A stretch of 64,000 nucleotides of DNA from Candidatus Lernaella stagnicola (GTDB lineage Bacteria; Lernaellota; Lernaellaia; Lernaellales; Lernaellaceae), in contig JAVCCK010000016.1 of assembly GCA_030765525.1 (NCBI GenBank), forward strand, positions 26,823 through 90,822, in the 5' to 3' direction. Positions 47,121 through 55,543 of this stretch are shown here, piece after piece. A model generated the notes under the pieces. It made no database searches and had not been told where the DNA came from. It worked only from the letters and a program-made list of their open reading frames with translations. Made by a program: the position numbers and the translations under genes. Position 1 is the stretch's first letter, and every line of letters begins with the position of its first letter.

Positions 47121-48287
47121 TCAGTCAGCGCCGAGAATCATCACACTGGAAAATTGCAGCAACCCGCCCCAAGCGTGGGCCAAACCCAATTTGAGTTCGC
47201 CCGGCACCCGGTAGCCGATTTCGTCGCCGCGCAGTTGTTGAGTGATCGAGATAACTTTTTGCATGCCGGCCCCGGCGATGGGATTGCCCACGCCCAACAG
47301 GCCGCCCGAGGCGTTGACGGGTATCACGCCGTCGCGGTTAAAATCGCCGCGCTCGATAGCCCGCCCGCCTTCGCCGATCTCGCACAAACCCAGGGCCTCG
47401 GAGTGTTGTAGCTCCTTGTAGGCCACCGGGTCGTACACTTCGGCCAGGTCGAGTTCTTCCCGCGGGTTTTTGATGCCGGCCATTTCGTAGGCCATTTTTC
47501 CGGACTTCACCGTTTGGGGCGAATAGGCCGTGTCTTTATAGGCGTAGTGCGGGGAATCCATGCACCAACCCACGCCGCGCACCGTGACGACGGGGCGCTC
47601 GGAGAGTTCCCGCGCCTTCTCTTCGGTGGTGAAGATGGCCGCCGCGCCGCCGTCGGAGGCGGGGCTCATCATCATCAGATGGATCGGGTCGACGAGCATC
47701 GGGCTGCCCAGCACCATCTCGGTGGTGAAATCGCCCGGCAGTTGCGCGTAGGGATTACCCATTGCGTTGCGTCGGTTTTTCACGGCCACCATGGCGATTT
47801 GCTCGGGGGTGATCCCGTGCACGTGCATGTAGCGCTTCATCTGGCAGGCGATGCCGTTGAGCAGATTGATGTCGAGGGGACGTTCGTAAAATTCATCGAA
47901 GATCGTCCGGAAGATCTGCTGCGGGTGCGGCCGCGGGGGGCTCATCTTTTCGGCGCAGATGCACAGCACCGCGTCGCTGTAGCCCGAGGCGATCTGCCAC
48001 CACGCGGCGATCGGAGCGGTGACGCCGGTGGCGCCGCCGGTGGAATGCCGGGAGAAGGCTTTGCCCTTGGCGCCGACGCCGCAGATCATCGCCTCGCCCT
48101 TCATGTGAATGCCGTCGAATCCGTCCACGGCGCTGCCGTACACGACGCCGTCCACGTCGTCGATGGTCATGCCGGCGTCCTGTAACGCGTGGTAGGCGGC
48201 CTCGAAGGCGATTTCTTCGCTGGTTTCTGGTTTGCGGGAGCGGAAGGTCGTCTGACCCACGCCGACAATAGCTACTTTGCGTGTCAT
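47121..48287 (-). CDS. Thiolase-like protein (SCP2/Ltp2 type)
   Basis: A 388-residue thiolase-fold protein. VAIVGVGQTTF at the N-terminus and NASGGLLGVGNPIAGAGMQ near the C-terminus are typical. Where the acyl-accepting Cys normally lies (xCASG) the sequence is SRHSTGGATG, so the nucleophile is missing. This is typical of Ltp2-type aldolases that cleave CoA-linked side chains with a DUF35 partner. Adjacent to such a partner and to a second thiolase-like gene. Confidence 0.85.
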   Translation of the reverse strand: MTRKVAIVGVGQTTFRSRKPETSEEIAFEAAYHALQDAGMTIDDVDGVVYGSAVDGFDGIHMKGEAMICGVGAKGKAFSRHSTGGATGVTAPIAAWWQIASGYSDAVLCICAEKMSPPRPHPQQIFRTIFDEFYERPLDINLLNGIACQMKRYMHVHGITPEQIAMVAVKNRRNAMGNPYAQLPGDFTTEMVLGSPMLVDPIHLMMMSPASDGGAAAIFTTEEKARELSERPVVTVRGVGWCMDSPHYAYKDTAYSPQTVKSGKMAYEMAGIKNPREELDLAEVYDPVAYKELQHSEALGLCEIGEGGRAIERGDFNRDGVIPVNASGGLLGVGNPIAGAGMQKVISITQQLRGDEIGYRVPGELKLGLAHAWGGLLQFSSVMILGAD

Positions 48288-48297
48288 GCCGACCTCC

Positions 48298-49509
48298 TTA
48301 TGCCGAAAGATCGTCGACTGCTACAACTGCAGCCGCGCCGGTTGTTGCCGCCGGTCCGAACAAGGTGGAAATGAGGGCTTGCGCCGCCCGGCCGCGTCGA
48401 TCTTCGTGGGTTGCCAGCCAGGTCGTTTGGCCGGCCGAGAAATCGTGTGCGAATTCTTCGCCGAATCCGGCCCGCAGCAGCCAGCCCGTTTCGGCCAACG
48501 CCCGCGTGCCCGCGCCGGTAAACAAGTCACCGGAGCCCAAGCGCCCTCCAGAGGGGTTGATCGCCAGTTCGCCGTCGGCGGCGAAGCGTCCGCCTGCCAC
48601 GTCGTCGGCCAGGCGCGCCGCGTCGCTTAACCCGAATTCGAGGGCCGCCATCGCTTCGCGATGCGCGTAGCGGTCATCGAGTTCGGCAAAAGCAAGTGTG
48701 CCGGTGGGGTCGGTGATGCCCGCGTCACGATAGACGCGCGTCGCCACGCTCTTCAGGTGCGGGAAGGCGCCGTAACGCCGCGAGCCGTTCCACGAAGTTT
48801 CAGCGGCGAACGAGAAGCTCTTCAAGGTAAGCAGCGGCCGCGCTGTCTTATGGCGCGCCGCGATTTCCTTCGCTTTCTCTTCGCTCGCCAGAATAATCGC
48901 CACCGCACCGTCGGCGGGGACGGCTTTTTCAAAGCGGGTAATTCCCTCAACGATGGGCGCGCCGGCCAGGATTTGATCCACTGACACCGGCTCGCCGTAG
49001 GGCGCGCCGGCGGCGTGATTTTTCGCGGCGATAAGGGCAGCGATGCGCCGGTCCAGGCCGGTTTCGTGCCGGAAGCGCATCCATTCCATGCCGGCCAGCG
49101 CTTCGGCGACGTTGCACACGGGCTGGTCGTAGAAGGGATCCATCGCCATGGCATCGAGCCTGTCCAGTTGGGCCTCGGCGGATTTCTCATAGCCGCCGAC
49201 AAGCACGACATCGAACACGCCGGCCTCGATTTGCATGGCTGCATGCAGGACGGCCAGGAGGCTGTCGCCGCAAATGCGGTCGTTGGGTTTTAGTTTGGCG
49301 GCCAAGGCATCGGTGGTGAATTCGTCGGCGATGCTGCGCCCTTCGACCAAGTCTTCCGAAGCGGTCAACGCCGCTTGAATTTCCGTGTGGTCGAGCGCGG
49401 CATCGGCCAGCGCATCGGTGACGGCCGCGAACAATACGTCGCGGTAGGTGAGGTGCGGTAACTCGGGCGCGATGTCGCTTTTCCCCAAGCCCACCAGACA
49501 GACGGTCAT
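48298..49509 (-). CDS. Second thiolase-like protein
   Basis: A 403-residue thiolase-fold protein, more diverged. NPSGGRLGSGDLFTGAGTRAL is the conserved C-terminal loop; the Cys region is DRICGDSLLAVLHAAMQIEAG, with a Cys at the nucleophile site. The start at ATG 49509 has GGGAGG. First gene of the operon. The pair of thiolase-like proteins may form a heteromer, as Ltp-type and two-subunit HMG-CoA-synthase/acetyltransferase complexes do. Confidence 0.8.
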   Translation of the reverse strand: MTVCLVGLGKSDIAPELPHLTYRDVLFAAVTDALADAALDHTEIQAALTASEDLVEGRSIADEFTTDALAAKLKPNDRICGDSLLAVLHAAMQIEAGVFDVVLVGGYEKSAEAQLDRLDAMAMDPFYDQPVCNVAEALAGMEWMRFRHETGLDRRIAALIAAKNHAAGAPYGEPVSVDQILAGAPIVEGITRFEKAVPADGAVAIILASEEKAKEIAARHKTARPLLTLKSFSFAAETSWNGSRRYGAFPHLKSVATRVYRDAGITDPTGTLAFAELDDRYAHREAMAALEFGLSDAARLADDVAGGRFAADGELAINPSGGRLGSGDLFTGAGTRALAETGWLLRAGFGEEFAHDFSAGQTTWLATHEDRRGRAAQALISTLFGPAATTGAAAVVAVDDLSA

Positions 49510-49651
49510 ACGGACCTCCCAATTATTTGGATTTTCCCATTTGTGTTGCACGAAAGACGCTCAGACCGTAGCGGGGACGCCCGCGGCTGTCAAGGATTCG
49601 GCCCCGTTTTCTATGGCTTTAAAGTGCGGCGGGGCGATCGGGCGAGGGGCT

Positions 49652-50554
49652 TCAGACGCCGCGTACGTAGTGGCCCGGAGCGGCCTCGCGCCAGGGGGCG
49701 TCGGGCGGCAACCAGGCGTCGTTTTTTTCGGTCGCCGCAGGCCCGGCCAGTAGGTGGCGGTCGGCCGGATGGAGGGCGGGAATCGCGGCGATCAGCGATT
49801 GCGTGTAGGGGTGCAGCGGGCGGCGGATCAGCGATTCGGTCGGGCCGAGTTCGACGGCGTGGCCGCGGTACATCACCAGCACGCGCTCGGTGAGGGCGCG
49901 CACGACGCGCAGGTCGTGGGAGATGAAAAAGAGGGTGACGCCGGTTTCGCGCACCAGGTCGGCCAGGAGTTCGAGGATTTGCGTTTGAATCGACACATCG
50001 AGGCTGGCGACCGGTTCGTCGGCGATCAGCATTTTCGGTTCGACGGCCAAGGCGCGGGCGATGCCGATGCGTTGGCGCTGGCCACCGGACAGCTCGTGCG
50101 GAAAGCGACGCAGCAGACTCGCATCGAGCCCGACCTTTTCCAGCCACTGCACGACGATATCGCGGCGCGCGGCGGCGGTTCGGCCGAGGCGGTGTACGCG
50201 CAGGGGTTCAGCGATCGCGGCGCCCACCCGCAAGCGCGGATCGAGAGCGCCCGCGTTGTCCTGAAAGATCATCTGCATGTGGCGGCGCAGGCGTCGGCGT
50301 TGGTCCGGGTTGGCGTGGTGTACGTCCGCGCCGTCGAAGCGCACCGCACCTTCGTCCGGCTGCAGCAGACCCATGACCACGCGGCCCAGCGTGGTTTTTC
50401 CCGAACCCGATTCGCCCACGACGCCCAGTTTGCGGCCGCGATCCAGCGACAGCGACACGCCAGCCACCGCCGCGACGGGCTCACCGCCGCGCGCGAACAT
50501 GCCCCCGGCGGGCGCGAAACGTTTGGTGAGGTTGTCGACTTCGAGAAAGCTCAT
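49652..50554 (-). CDS. Oligopeptide-type ABC ATPase (DppF/OppF-like), solitary
   Basis: A 300-residue ATPase. Walker A GESGSGKTT, signature LSGGQRQRIGIARAL, Walker B MLIADEPVASLD, and a C-terminal oligopeptide-transporter motif (HPYTQSLIAAIP). It lacks its usual companions (DppD ATPase, two permeases, binding protein) in this window. GAGGGA precedes ATG 50554. It may serve a transporter encoded elsewhere. Confidence 0.88.
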   Translation of the reverse strand: MSFLEVDNLTKRFAPAGGMFARGGEPVAAVAGVSLSLDRGRKLGVVGESGSGKTTLGRVVMGLLQPDEGAVRFDGADVHHANPDQRRRLRRHMQMIFQDNAGALDPRLRVGAAIAEPLRVHRLGRTAAARRDIVVQWLEKVGLDASLLRRFPHELSGGQRQRIGIARALAVEPKMLIADEPVASLDVSIQTQILELLADLVRETGVTLFFISHDLRVVRALTERVLVMYRGHAVELGPTESLIRRPLHPYTQSLIAAIPALHPADRHLLAGPAATEKNDAWLPPDAPWREAAPGHYVRGV

Positions 50555-50561
50555 CGGTCCC

Positions 50562-50969
50562 TCACAGGTCAAACAGGATGCGCACGCGCCACCCTGCGGA
50601 TGATTCCACGACACGCAGATCGTGATAGGTCACGGCCTTGACCGCGCCGGTCAGCGACGCCGCCGGGTGCAACGTCACCATCGCCGTCAGCTTCGTCTCC
50701 GAGGCTACCGAAAGCTCGACGCCCATGGCAAGTACGCCGTCGAGTTCGGCCCACACGAGATGACTGCTGAGCCAGCGTACCAGCAACTCCTCGCGATCCA
50801 AACCGACCAATTCCACGGCCCGCGTCTCGGCGGGGCGCCGGCGGTCGGCGTCGCCCAGTTGCTTGCGAAACGCGTGCATGGCCTCGGTGATCAAGGCGGG
50901 CCAGGATGCGGCAGTGATTTCCAGCAGCAGGTCGGCGGTATGCGGCAGTTCACGCCACGGCACGGTCAA
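50562..50969 (-). CDS. Archease
   Basis: A 135-residue protein with the archease layout: HTADLLLEITAASWPALITEAMHAF at the N-terminus (given here in two parts: HTADLLLEITAASW and PALITEAMHAF), a central VGLDREELLVRWLSSHLVW, and a C-terminal AVTYHDLRVVESSAGWRVRILFD. Archease stimulates the RtcB RNA ligase. No rtcB is in the window. TTG 50969 overlaps the deacetylase stop (TTGA), which implies translational coupling; GTG 50963 is an alternative. Confidence 0.8.
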   Translation of the reverse strand: MTVPWRELPHTADLLLEITAASWPALITEAMHAFRKQLGDADRRRPAETRAVELVGLDREELLVRWLSSHLVWAELDGVLAMGVELSVASETKLTAMVTLHPAASLTGAVKAVTYHDLRVVESSAGWRVRILFDL

Positions 50970-52012
50970 CCACTCAACGTCTTCCAGTGGGTGCGGTGCT
51001 CGGCTATGACGCGCCGGATGACGGTGTCGACGGCTTCCTCCCGCAGGGGCTCGGCGTTGAGCACGGCGGCGTTGGCTTCGCCGGTGATGAGGGCGTCGAG
51101 CGTATGGCGGACGCCTTGGGTCAGGCCGTCGAGGTTGTAACCGCCTTCGAGAACCAGAAGCAGGCGGCCGTCGCAACATTCGCGGGCGATGTCGAGCATG
51201 TGCTTGGCAAGCGCGCCGTATCCTTCGACGGTCAGCGCCATAGCGCCGAGGGGATCGTGTTCGTAGGTGTCGTACCCGGCGCTGACGACCACGAAATCCG
51301 GTTGGAACTCGCGGGCCAGCGGTTGGATAATGCGCTTCATGATTTGCAGAAAGTCTCCGTCACCGAACCCGTGTGAGAGCGGCACGTTGACGGTGTAATG
51401 CCGCCCCGCGCCGCGACCGATTTCCGTGAAATTGCCGGTACCGGGGAAGTAGGGGTATTGGTGCGTGGAGACGTACAGCACTTGGTCGGTGTCTTCAAAC
51501 GAATGTTGGGTGCCGTTGCCGTGATGCAGGTCCCAATCGTAAATCATCACGCGCTTGGCGCCGTGTCGCCGGATGGCGTATTCGGTAGCCACGGCCACGT
51601 TGTTGAACAGGCAAAAGCCGGATGACCGGTTGGCTTCGGCGTGGTGCCCCGGCGGGCGCGTGGCGGTGAAGACGTGCTCCACTTGGCCGTCGAAGATCGC
51701 ATCCACCGCGGCGAGCAGGCCGCCGGTGGACAGCAACGCGGCGCGGTAGCTTTTAGGGCTGGTGCCGGTGTCGGGGTCCAGCCGCACGCACCGGCCCTCG
51801 GTGCTCGCGACCAGATCGATATACGCTTGATCGTGAATCCAGCCGAGTTCTTCCGAGGTCGCGTCCCGCGGTTCGACGGCGGTCAGGCGGTCGGCGAAAT
51901 CCCGGTCGACCATGGCATAAATGCTCCGCAGGCGTTCCGGGCTTTCGGGGTGATAATCGTCGATGATGTGCTCGAGGTAGAGTGGATGGCGAACAAAGCC
52001 GGTCTTGCCCAT
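50966..52012 (-). CDS. Histone-deacetylase-family amidohydrolase
   Basis: A 348-residue zinc amidohydrolase of the HDAC/AcuC/APAH superfamily. RPPGHHAEANRSSGFCLFNN holds the catalytic His pair; zinc ligands lie in YDWDLHHGNG (Asp, His) and SAGYD (Asp). LVLEGGYNLDGL is the usual C-terminal motif. Bacterial members deacetylate acetylpolyamines, acetoin-linked or protein substrates. It is translationally coupled to archease. Specific substrate unknown. Confidence 0.92.
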   Translation of the reverse strand: MGKTGFVRHPLYLEHIIDDYHPESPERLRSIYAMVDRDFADRLTAVEPRDATSEELGWIHDQAYIDLVASTEGRCVRLDPDTGTSPKSYRAALLSTGGLLAAVDAIFDGQVEHVFTATRPPGHHAEANRSSGFCLFNNVAVATEYAIRRHGAKRVMIYDWDLHHGNGTQHSFEDTDQVLYVSTHQYPYFPGTGNFTEIGRGAGRHYTVNVPLSHGFGDGDFLQIMKRIIQPLAREFQPDFVVVSAGYDTYEHDPLGAMALTVEGYGALAKHMLDIARECCDGRLLLVLEGGYNLDGLTQGVRHTLDALITGEANAAVLNAEPLREEAVDTVIRRVIAEHRTHWKTLSG

Positions 52013-52064
52013 GACGTGCCTCCGAGCGTAATACCAGCCTATTATGTGGGTTTGACGCGCCCTG

Positions 52065-53357
52065 TCAAATTCCGGAAACGTCCGTCAAAACGGTGCGCTT
52101 AAGGAACTTTGCGAGCGCTCGACCCAGCGCGGCGTGGCCCTCGACGGTGGGGTGTGTCACGTCGAAAAAGCGTCCCCCGGCGAGGACCGGACGCGTATCC
52201 CAGAAGTGAACGTGACCGTGGTCCGCGGCGGCACGGCGGAAAAGCATGGCGGTAGGCACGGCGGTGAAGCTCCCATCGGCTTTGGTGCCGGGGGCCAGCA
52301 CGAGTTCCACGCCCGTGTTGCGGGTACGGATGATCCACGAATCGAGCAGCGAACTCATCTGTTCGGTCATCGCTTCATTCAGGCCCGCGAGTTCCGGTTC
52401 GATGCGCGGCTCATAGAGCGCTTCGGAGCGAAGACGCCGCCAATTGCGGCCAGTGGAGGTGGCGAACCAGGCGAGCTTTAGACGCGCCAACCAAAGATTG
52501 GACGTACACGCCTCGACGGCCAGGCGGCGGCGCGACTCATCGCTGGGCAGGTTGCCGACCAGCGCCTCGAGTTTGCGCCACACCTTGACCGGGACGCCGG
52601 CCGCGTCGCCGATGGCGCCGGTGTAATAGACCACGACATCGTGCTCCAAGCGGCTGAGGATGTCGCGGTAGTAGACCCAGATGGCCACGTCGCCGCCGTA
52701 AATGCCCGCGTTGTAGAAGCGAATCGCGTCATCGGCCAGCGTCTTTTCGGCGACGGCGGGAAACGCGTCGGACTCGCCGGGCAGCCCCGCGCCGATGACC
52801 ACGCTCGAGCCGGTGATAAACACGCGCTTTTGCCCGGAAGGTTTCTCCTTCGTCACCGATTCGTTGCCGATGAACTCGGCGGTGAGGTTCGTCTTGTTGC
52901 CCAGAAAGTTCGTGATGCGGTCGATGTCCCAACGCAGGCTGGGGGCCCACGGGATCAAGCCCTCATGCCGGGCGTCCCACCAGGGCGAGGGCTGCGCGAG
53001 TTCGCCCGAACCCAGTGCGACGATCAACAAAAGCGGCACGACGAACCAACGCGGCCGCTGTCGCATGGCGAGCACGCAAACCGTTCCCGCCGCGACGCCG
53101 CCGAGGAAAAACAACGCGGCGAACAGCCCCGGAAAGATCGTGCCGGGACCCAGCAGCAGCATTGTCACCGCCAGCGCGGCCGGTCCGATGGAAAGCGCCG
53201 CACCGGAGATGCGCCAATCATGCCGGCAGTCCAACGCGAGTATGCCGACGCCCGCCAGGTAAAAAGCGAGCGCGGCCGCCACGACCCATGCCGATCCACC
53301 GGCCGCCAGCGCGACCGGCAGCAAAATTAGGGCCGGCAGCAGCAGACCGTATTTCAC
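52065..53357 (-). CDS. Membrane-anchored SGNH-hydrolase-like protein
   Basis: A 430-residue protein. The first 120 residues have about four hydrophobic segments. The rest resembles an SGNH/GDSL hydrolase: block I as GSSVVIGAGLPG, and the Asp-His pair in FDVTHPTVEGHAALG. Likely acts on glycans, lipids or acyl groups at the envelope, on the periplasmic side. Its start overlaps the S9 peptidase stop by 4 bp. Confidence 0.72.
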   Translation of the reverse strand: MKYGLLLPALILLPVALAAGGSAWVVAAALAFYLAGVGILALDCRHDWRISGAALSIGPAALAVTMLLLGPGTIFPGLFAALFFLGGVAAGTVCVLAMRQRPRWFVVPLLLIVALGSGELAQPSPWWDARHEGLIPWAPSLRWDIDRITNFLGNKTNLTAEFIGNESVTKEKPSGQKRVFITGSSVVIGAGLPGESDAFPAVAEKTLADDAIRFYNAGIYGGDVAIWVYYRDILSRLEHDVVVYYTGAIGDAAGVPVKVWRKLEALVGNLPSDESRRRLAVEACTSNLWLARLKLAWFATSTGRNWRRLRSEALYEPRIEPELAGLNEAMTEQMSSLLDSWIIRTRNTGVELVLAPGTKADGSFTAVPTAMLFRRAAADHGHVHFWDTRPVLAGGRFFDVTHPTVEGHAALGRALAKFLKRTVLTDVSGI

Positions 53358-55270
53358 GGCGTCGGTTCTTCCTTCTTCAGCAGATGCTTTTTAAGGAACG
53401 CAGCCATCTTCGGGTAGGCGTCGCGTTTGTTGGTGAGCTTTCGCAGGCCGTGTCCTTCGTCGTCGTAGGCCAGCAGTTCCACCGGCATGTCGCGTTTTTG
53501 GAGCGCGGCGACGATTTGTTCCGCCTCGTGGAAGGGCACGCGCGGGTCGTTTTTCCCGTGGATGACCATGAGCGGCGCGCGAATCAGGTCCACCTTGTGG
53601 ATGGGGCTGATGCGTCGCAGCAGTTCGCGGTTATCGAGACTGCCGTACTCCGCCTCACGGATCTTGCGTCGCCAGGCCCCGGTTTTTTCGAGGAAGGTTT
53701 CGAAATTGGCGATGCCCACCACGCACACGCCGGCGGCAAACAGGTCGGGGTATTCGGTGAGACCCGCCAGCACCATGTACCCGCCGTAGGAGCCGCCGTA
53801 GAGCGCGACGCGACGGCTGTCGATTTCCGGGATTTCCTTTTCCAGAAACGTAACCAGGTCGGCCATATCGGCCACGCTGTCGAGCCGTTTTTCCTTGTCG
53901 TCCAGGTGGGCGAAGGTTTTGCCATAGCCCGAGGAGCCGCGCACATTGGGCACGACAACAGCGAAACCCTGGTTCAAGAAGTATTGAGTAATATAGGAGA
54001 AACTGGGCCGTGCCTGACCTTCGGGTCCGCCGTGCAGCATCATCACGCAAGGAGCTTTTCGGCCGGGCGGCTGGTCCTTGGGAAGGTATACGAAAGCCGG
54101 AAAACGCTTGCCGTCCCGCGTGGGGACCGACGCCGTTTTCGGTTCGATGAAACTCTCGACCGGAATACCGGCGGTGCTGGATTCGGTTAACCGCCGCACT
54201 TGCCCCGTGGCCGGGTATACAAGGTAGAGGTCGGCGGGATGGTTTGCAGAAGTGAAGGTAACGACGAGAGATTCTCCCTTGGTCGAAAGCGCAAACGACC
54301 ACAACACGCCGCGCGGCAGCACCGGGGGCGGCAGCATTTTTTCCCGCATCAGGTCGCTGAGCACAACGTGGGAGAAACCGTTGATGTTGGTGGTGTAGGC
54401 CATCACGACGCCGTTACGCGAGAATGTTAGATGTCCGTTGTTCCACGGGCCTTTGTCTTGATAGACAAGCGTGCGCTTTTTGACGTTGAGAAAGCCTAGC
54501 TTGGTGAATTCGCCGCCGAGATTAGAAAAGAGGAAAAAGCCTTCCGCCGATTCGCGCCCCACCGGCCACCGCACCGCGGAATAGGTCGCCCACCCGGTGT
54601 GGGGAGTCAGCAGGGCCGGTTCGCCGGGCTCTTCCAAGTCGACGAGATAAAGGTTGTTGTCGTAATTGGAGTCCCATTTTGAGACGACCAAACGCCGGCC
54701 GCTGGGGCTGAACGCCGCCGGGACGAGGTACGCCTCCATTTCACAGACGAGGCGGCTGGTCCCGGTAGCCAGTTCCAACACGTAGACATCGAAGTAGGCG
54801 GAATTGCGGTCGTTGGACGCGTACGCGATGAGTTTGCCGTCGCGCGACCAGGTGCCGAGATTGTGGATGGCTTCGTCGTTGTGGGTCAAGCGGCGGACGT
54901 TTTGGCCGTCGGCGTCCATGAGAAACAGTTGGCGGCGTTCGTTGCCGCCGGCCGCTTTGGCAAAGAGCAGCAGGTTGGAGTCGGTGGGTGACGCGACGAC
55001 GTAATCCACGGCGTCTTCGTAGTCGGTCAATTGCACAGGCGCGCCGCCGGTGACGGAGATCTTCCACGCCTGGCTCGTCCCCGAAACATTGGTGCGGTAC
55101 ACGACGGTTTGGCCGTCGGCGGTGAAATCGGCGTCGTAGGCCTGCTTGATATCGAGATAGGCTTCGATGGGATAGGGAGGTCCCGGCGGCGGCGTGGGTT
55201 CCGGCGCGGCGAACACCGCGGGTAGCAGCCAAAAGAATAACATTGCAGGCAGCAGCAGCCGGATTCTCAT
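53354..55270 (-). CDS. S9-family serine peptidase (prolyl oligopeptidase type)
   Basis: A 638-residue exported peptidase. The signal peptide ends near PAVFA. The N-terminal two thirds form a TolB-like/WD40 beta-propeller with repeated DLYLV, YDV and NLYLVDL blades. The C-terminal catalytic domain has nucleophile Ser in ALYGGSYGGYM, Asp in HGKNDPRVPF, and His in YDDEGHGL. Similar to dipeptidyl/acylaminoacyl peptidases. ATG 55270 follows GGGGGAACAAGG. Confidence 0.92.
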   Translation of the reverse strand: MRIRLLLPAMLFFWLLPAVFAAPEPTPPPGPPYPIEAYLDIKQAYDADFTADGQTVVYRTNVSGTSQAWKISVTGGAPVQLTDYEDAVDYVVASPTDSNLLLFAKAAGGNERRQLFLMDADGQNVRRLTHNDEAIHNLGTWSRDGKLIAYASNDRNSAYFDVYVLELATGTSRLVCEMEAYLVPAAFSPSGRRLVVSKWDSNYDNNLYLVDLEEPGEPALLTPHTGWATYSAVRWPVGRESAEGFFLFSNLGGEFTKLGFLNVKKRTLVYQDKGPWNNGHLTFSRNGVVMAYTTNINGFSHVVLSDLMREKMLPPPVLPRGVLWSFALSTKGESLVVTFTSANHPADLYLVYPATGQVRRLTESSTAGIPVESFIEPKTASVPTRDGKRFPAFVYLPKDQPPGRKAPCVMMLHGGPEGQARPSFSYITQYFLNQGFAVVVPNVRGSSGYGKTFAHLDDKEKRLDSVADMADLVTFLEKEIPEIDSRRVALYGGSYGGYMVLAGLTEYPDLFAAGVCVVGIANFETFLEKTGAWRRKIREAEYGSLDNRELLRRISPIHKVDLIRAPLMVIHGKNDPRVPFHEAEQIVAALQKRDMPVELLAYDDEGHGLRKLTNKRDAYPKMAAFLKKHLLKKEEPTP

Positions 55271-55543
55271 CCTTGTTCCCCCGTTTGTTTGACGTTCCAT
55301 ACTTTGTCACCAACCGAAAGGCGATACAACATAGTTCGGAAACCGGCGTCTGTCGAAAGATGTGACGAAATCGCACACTTTCCTTTTCCCAATGGCAACC
55401 TTATCTTCAAAGGTGGAAAATCGCCGCGCTGGAAGCGCCGACCGAGAAAACACTTTCCCGGTTGCAAGAAATGAAAATTTGCGGAAAACTACGCCGTTAC
55501 AGGTCGTCCCTGGCTGGGTCGAACGATTGGATGAATGTACTAG

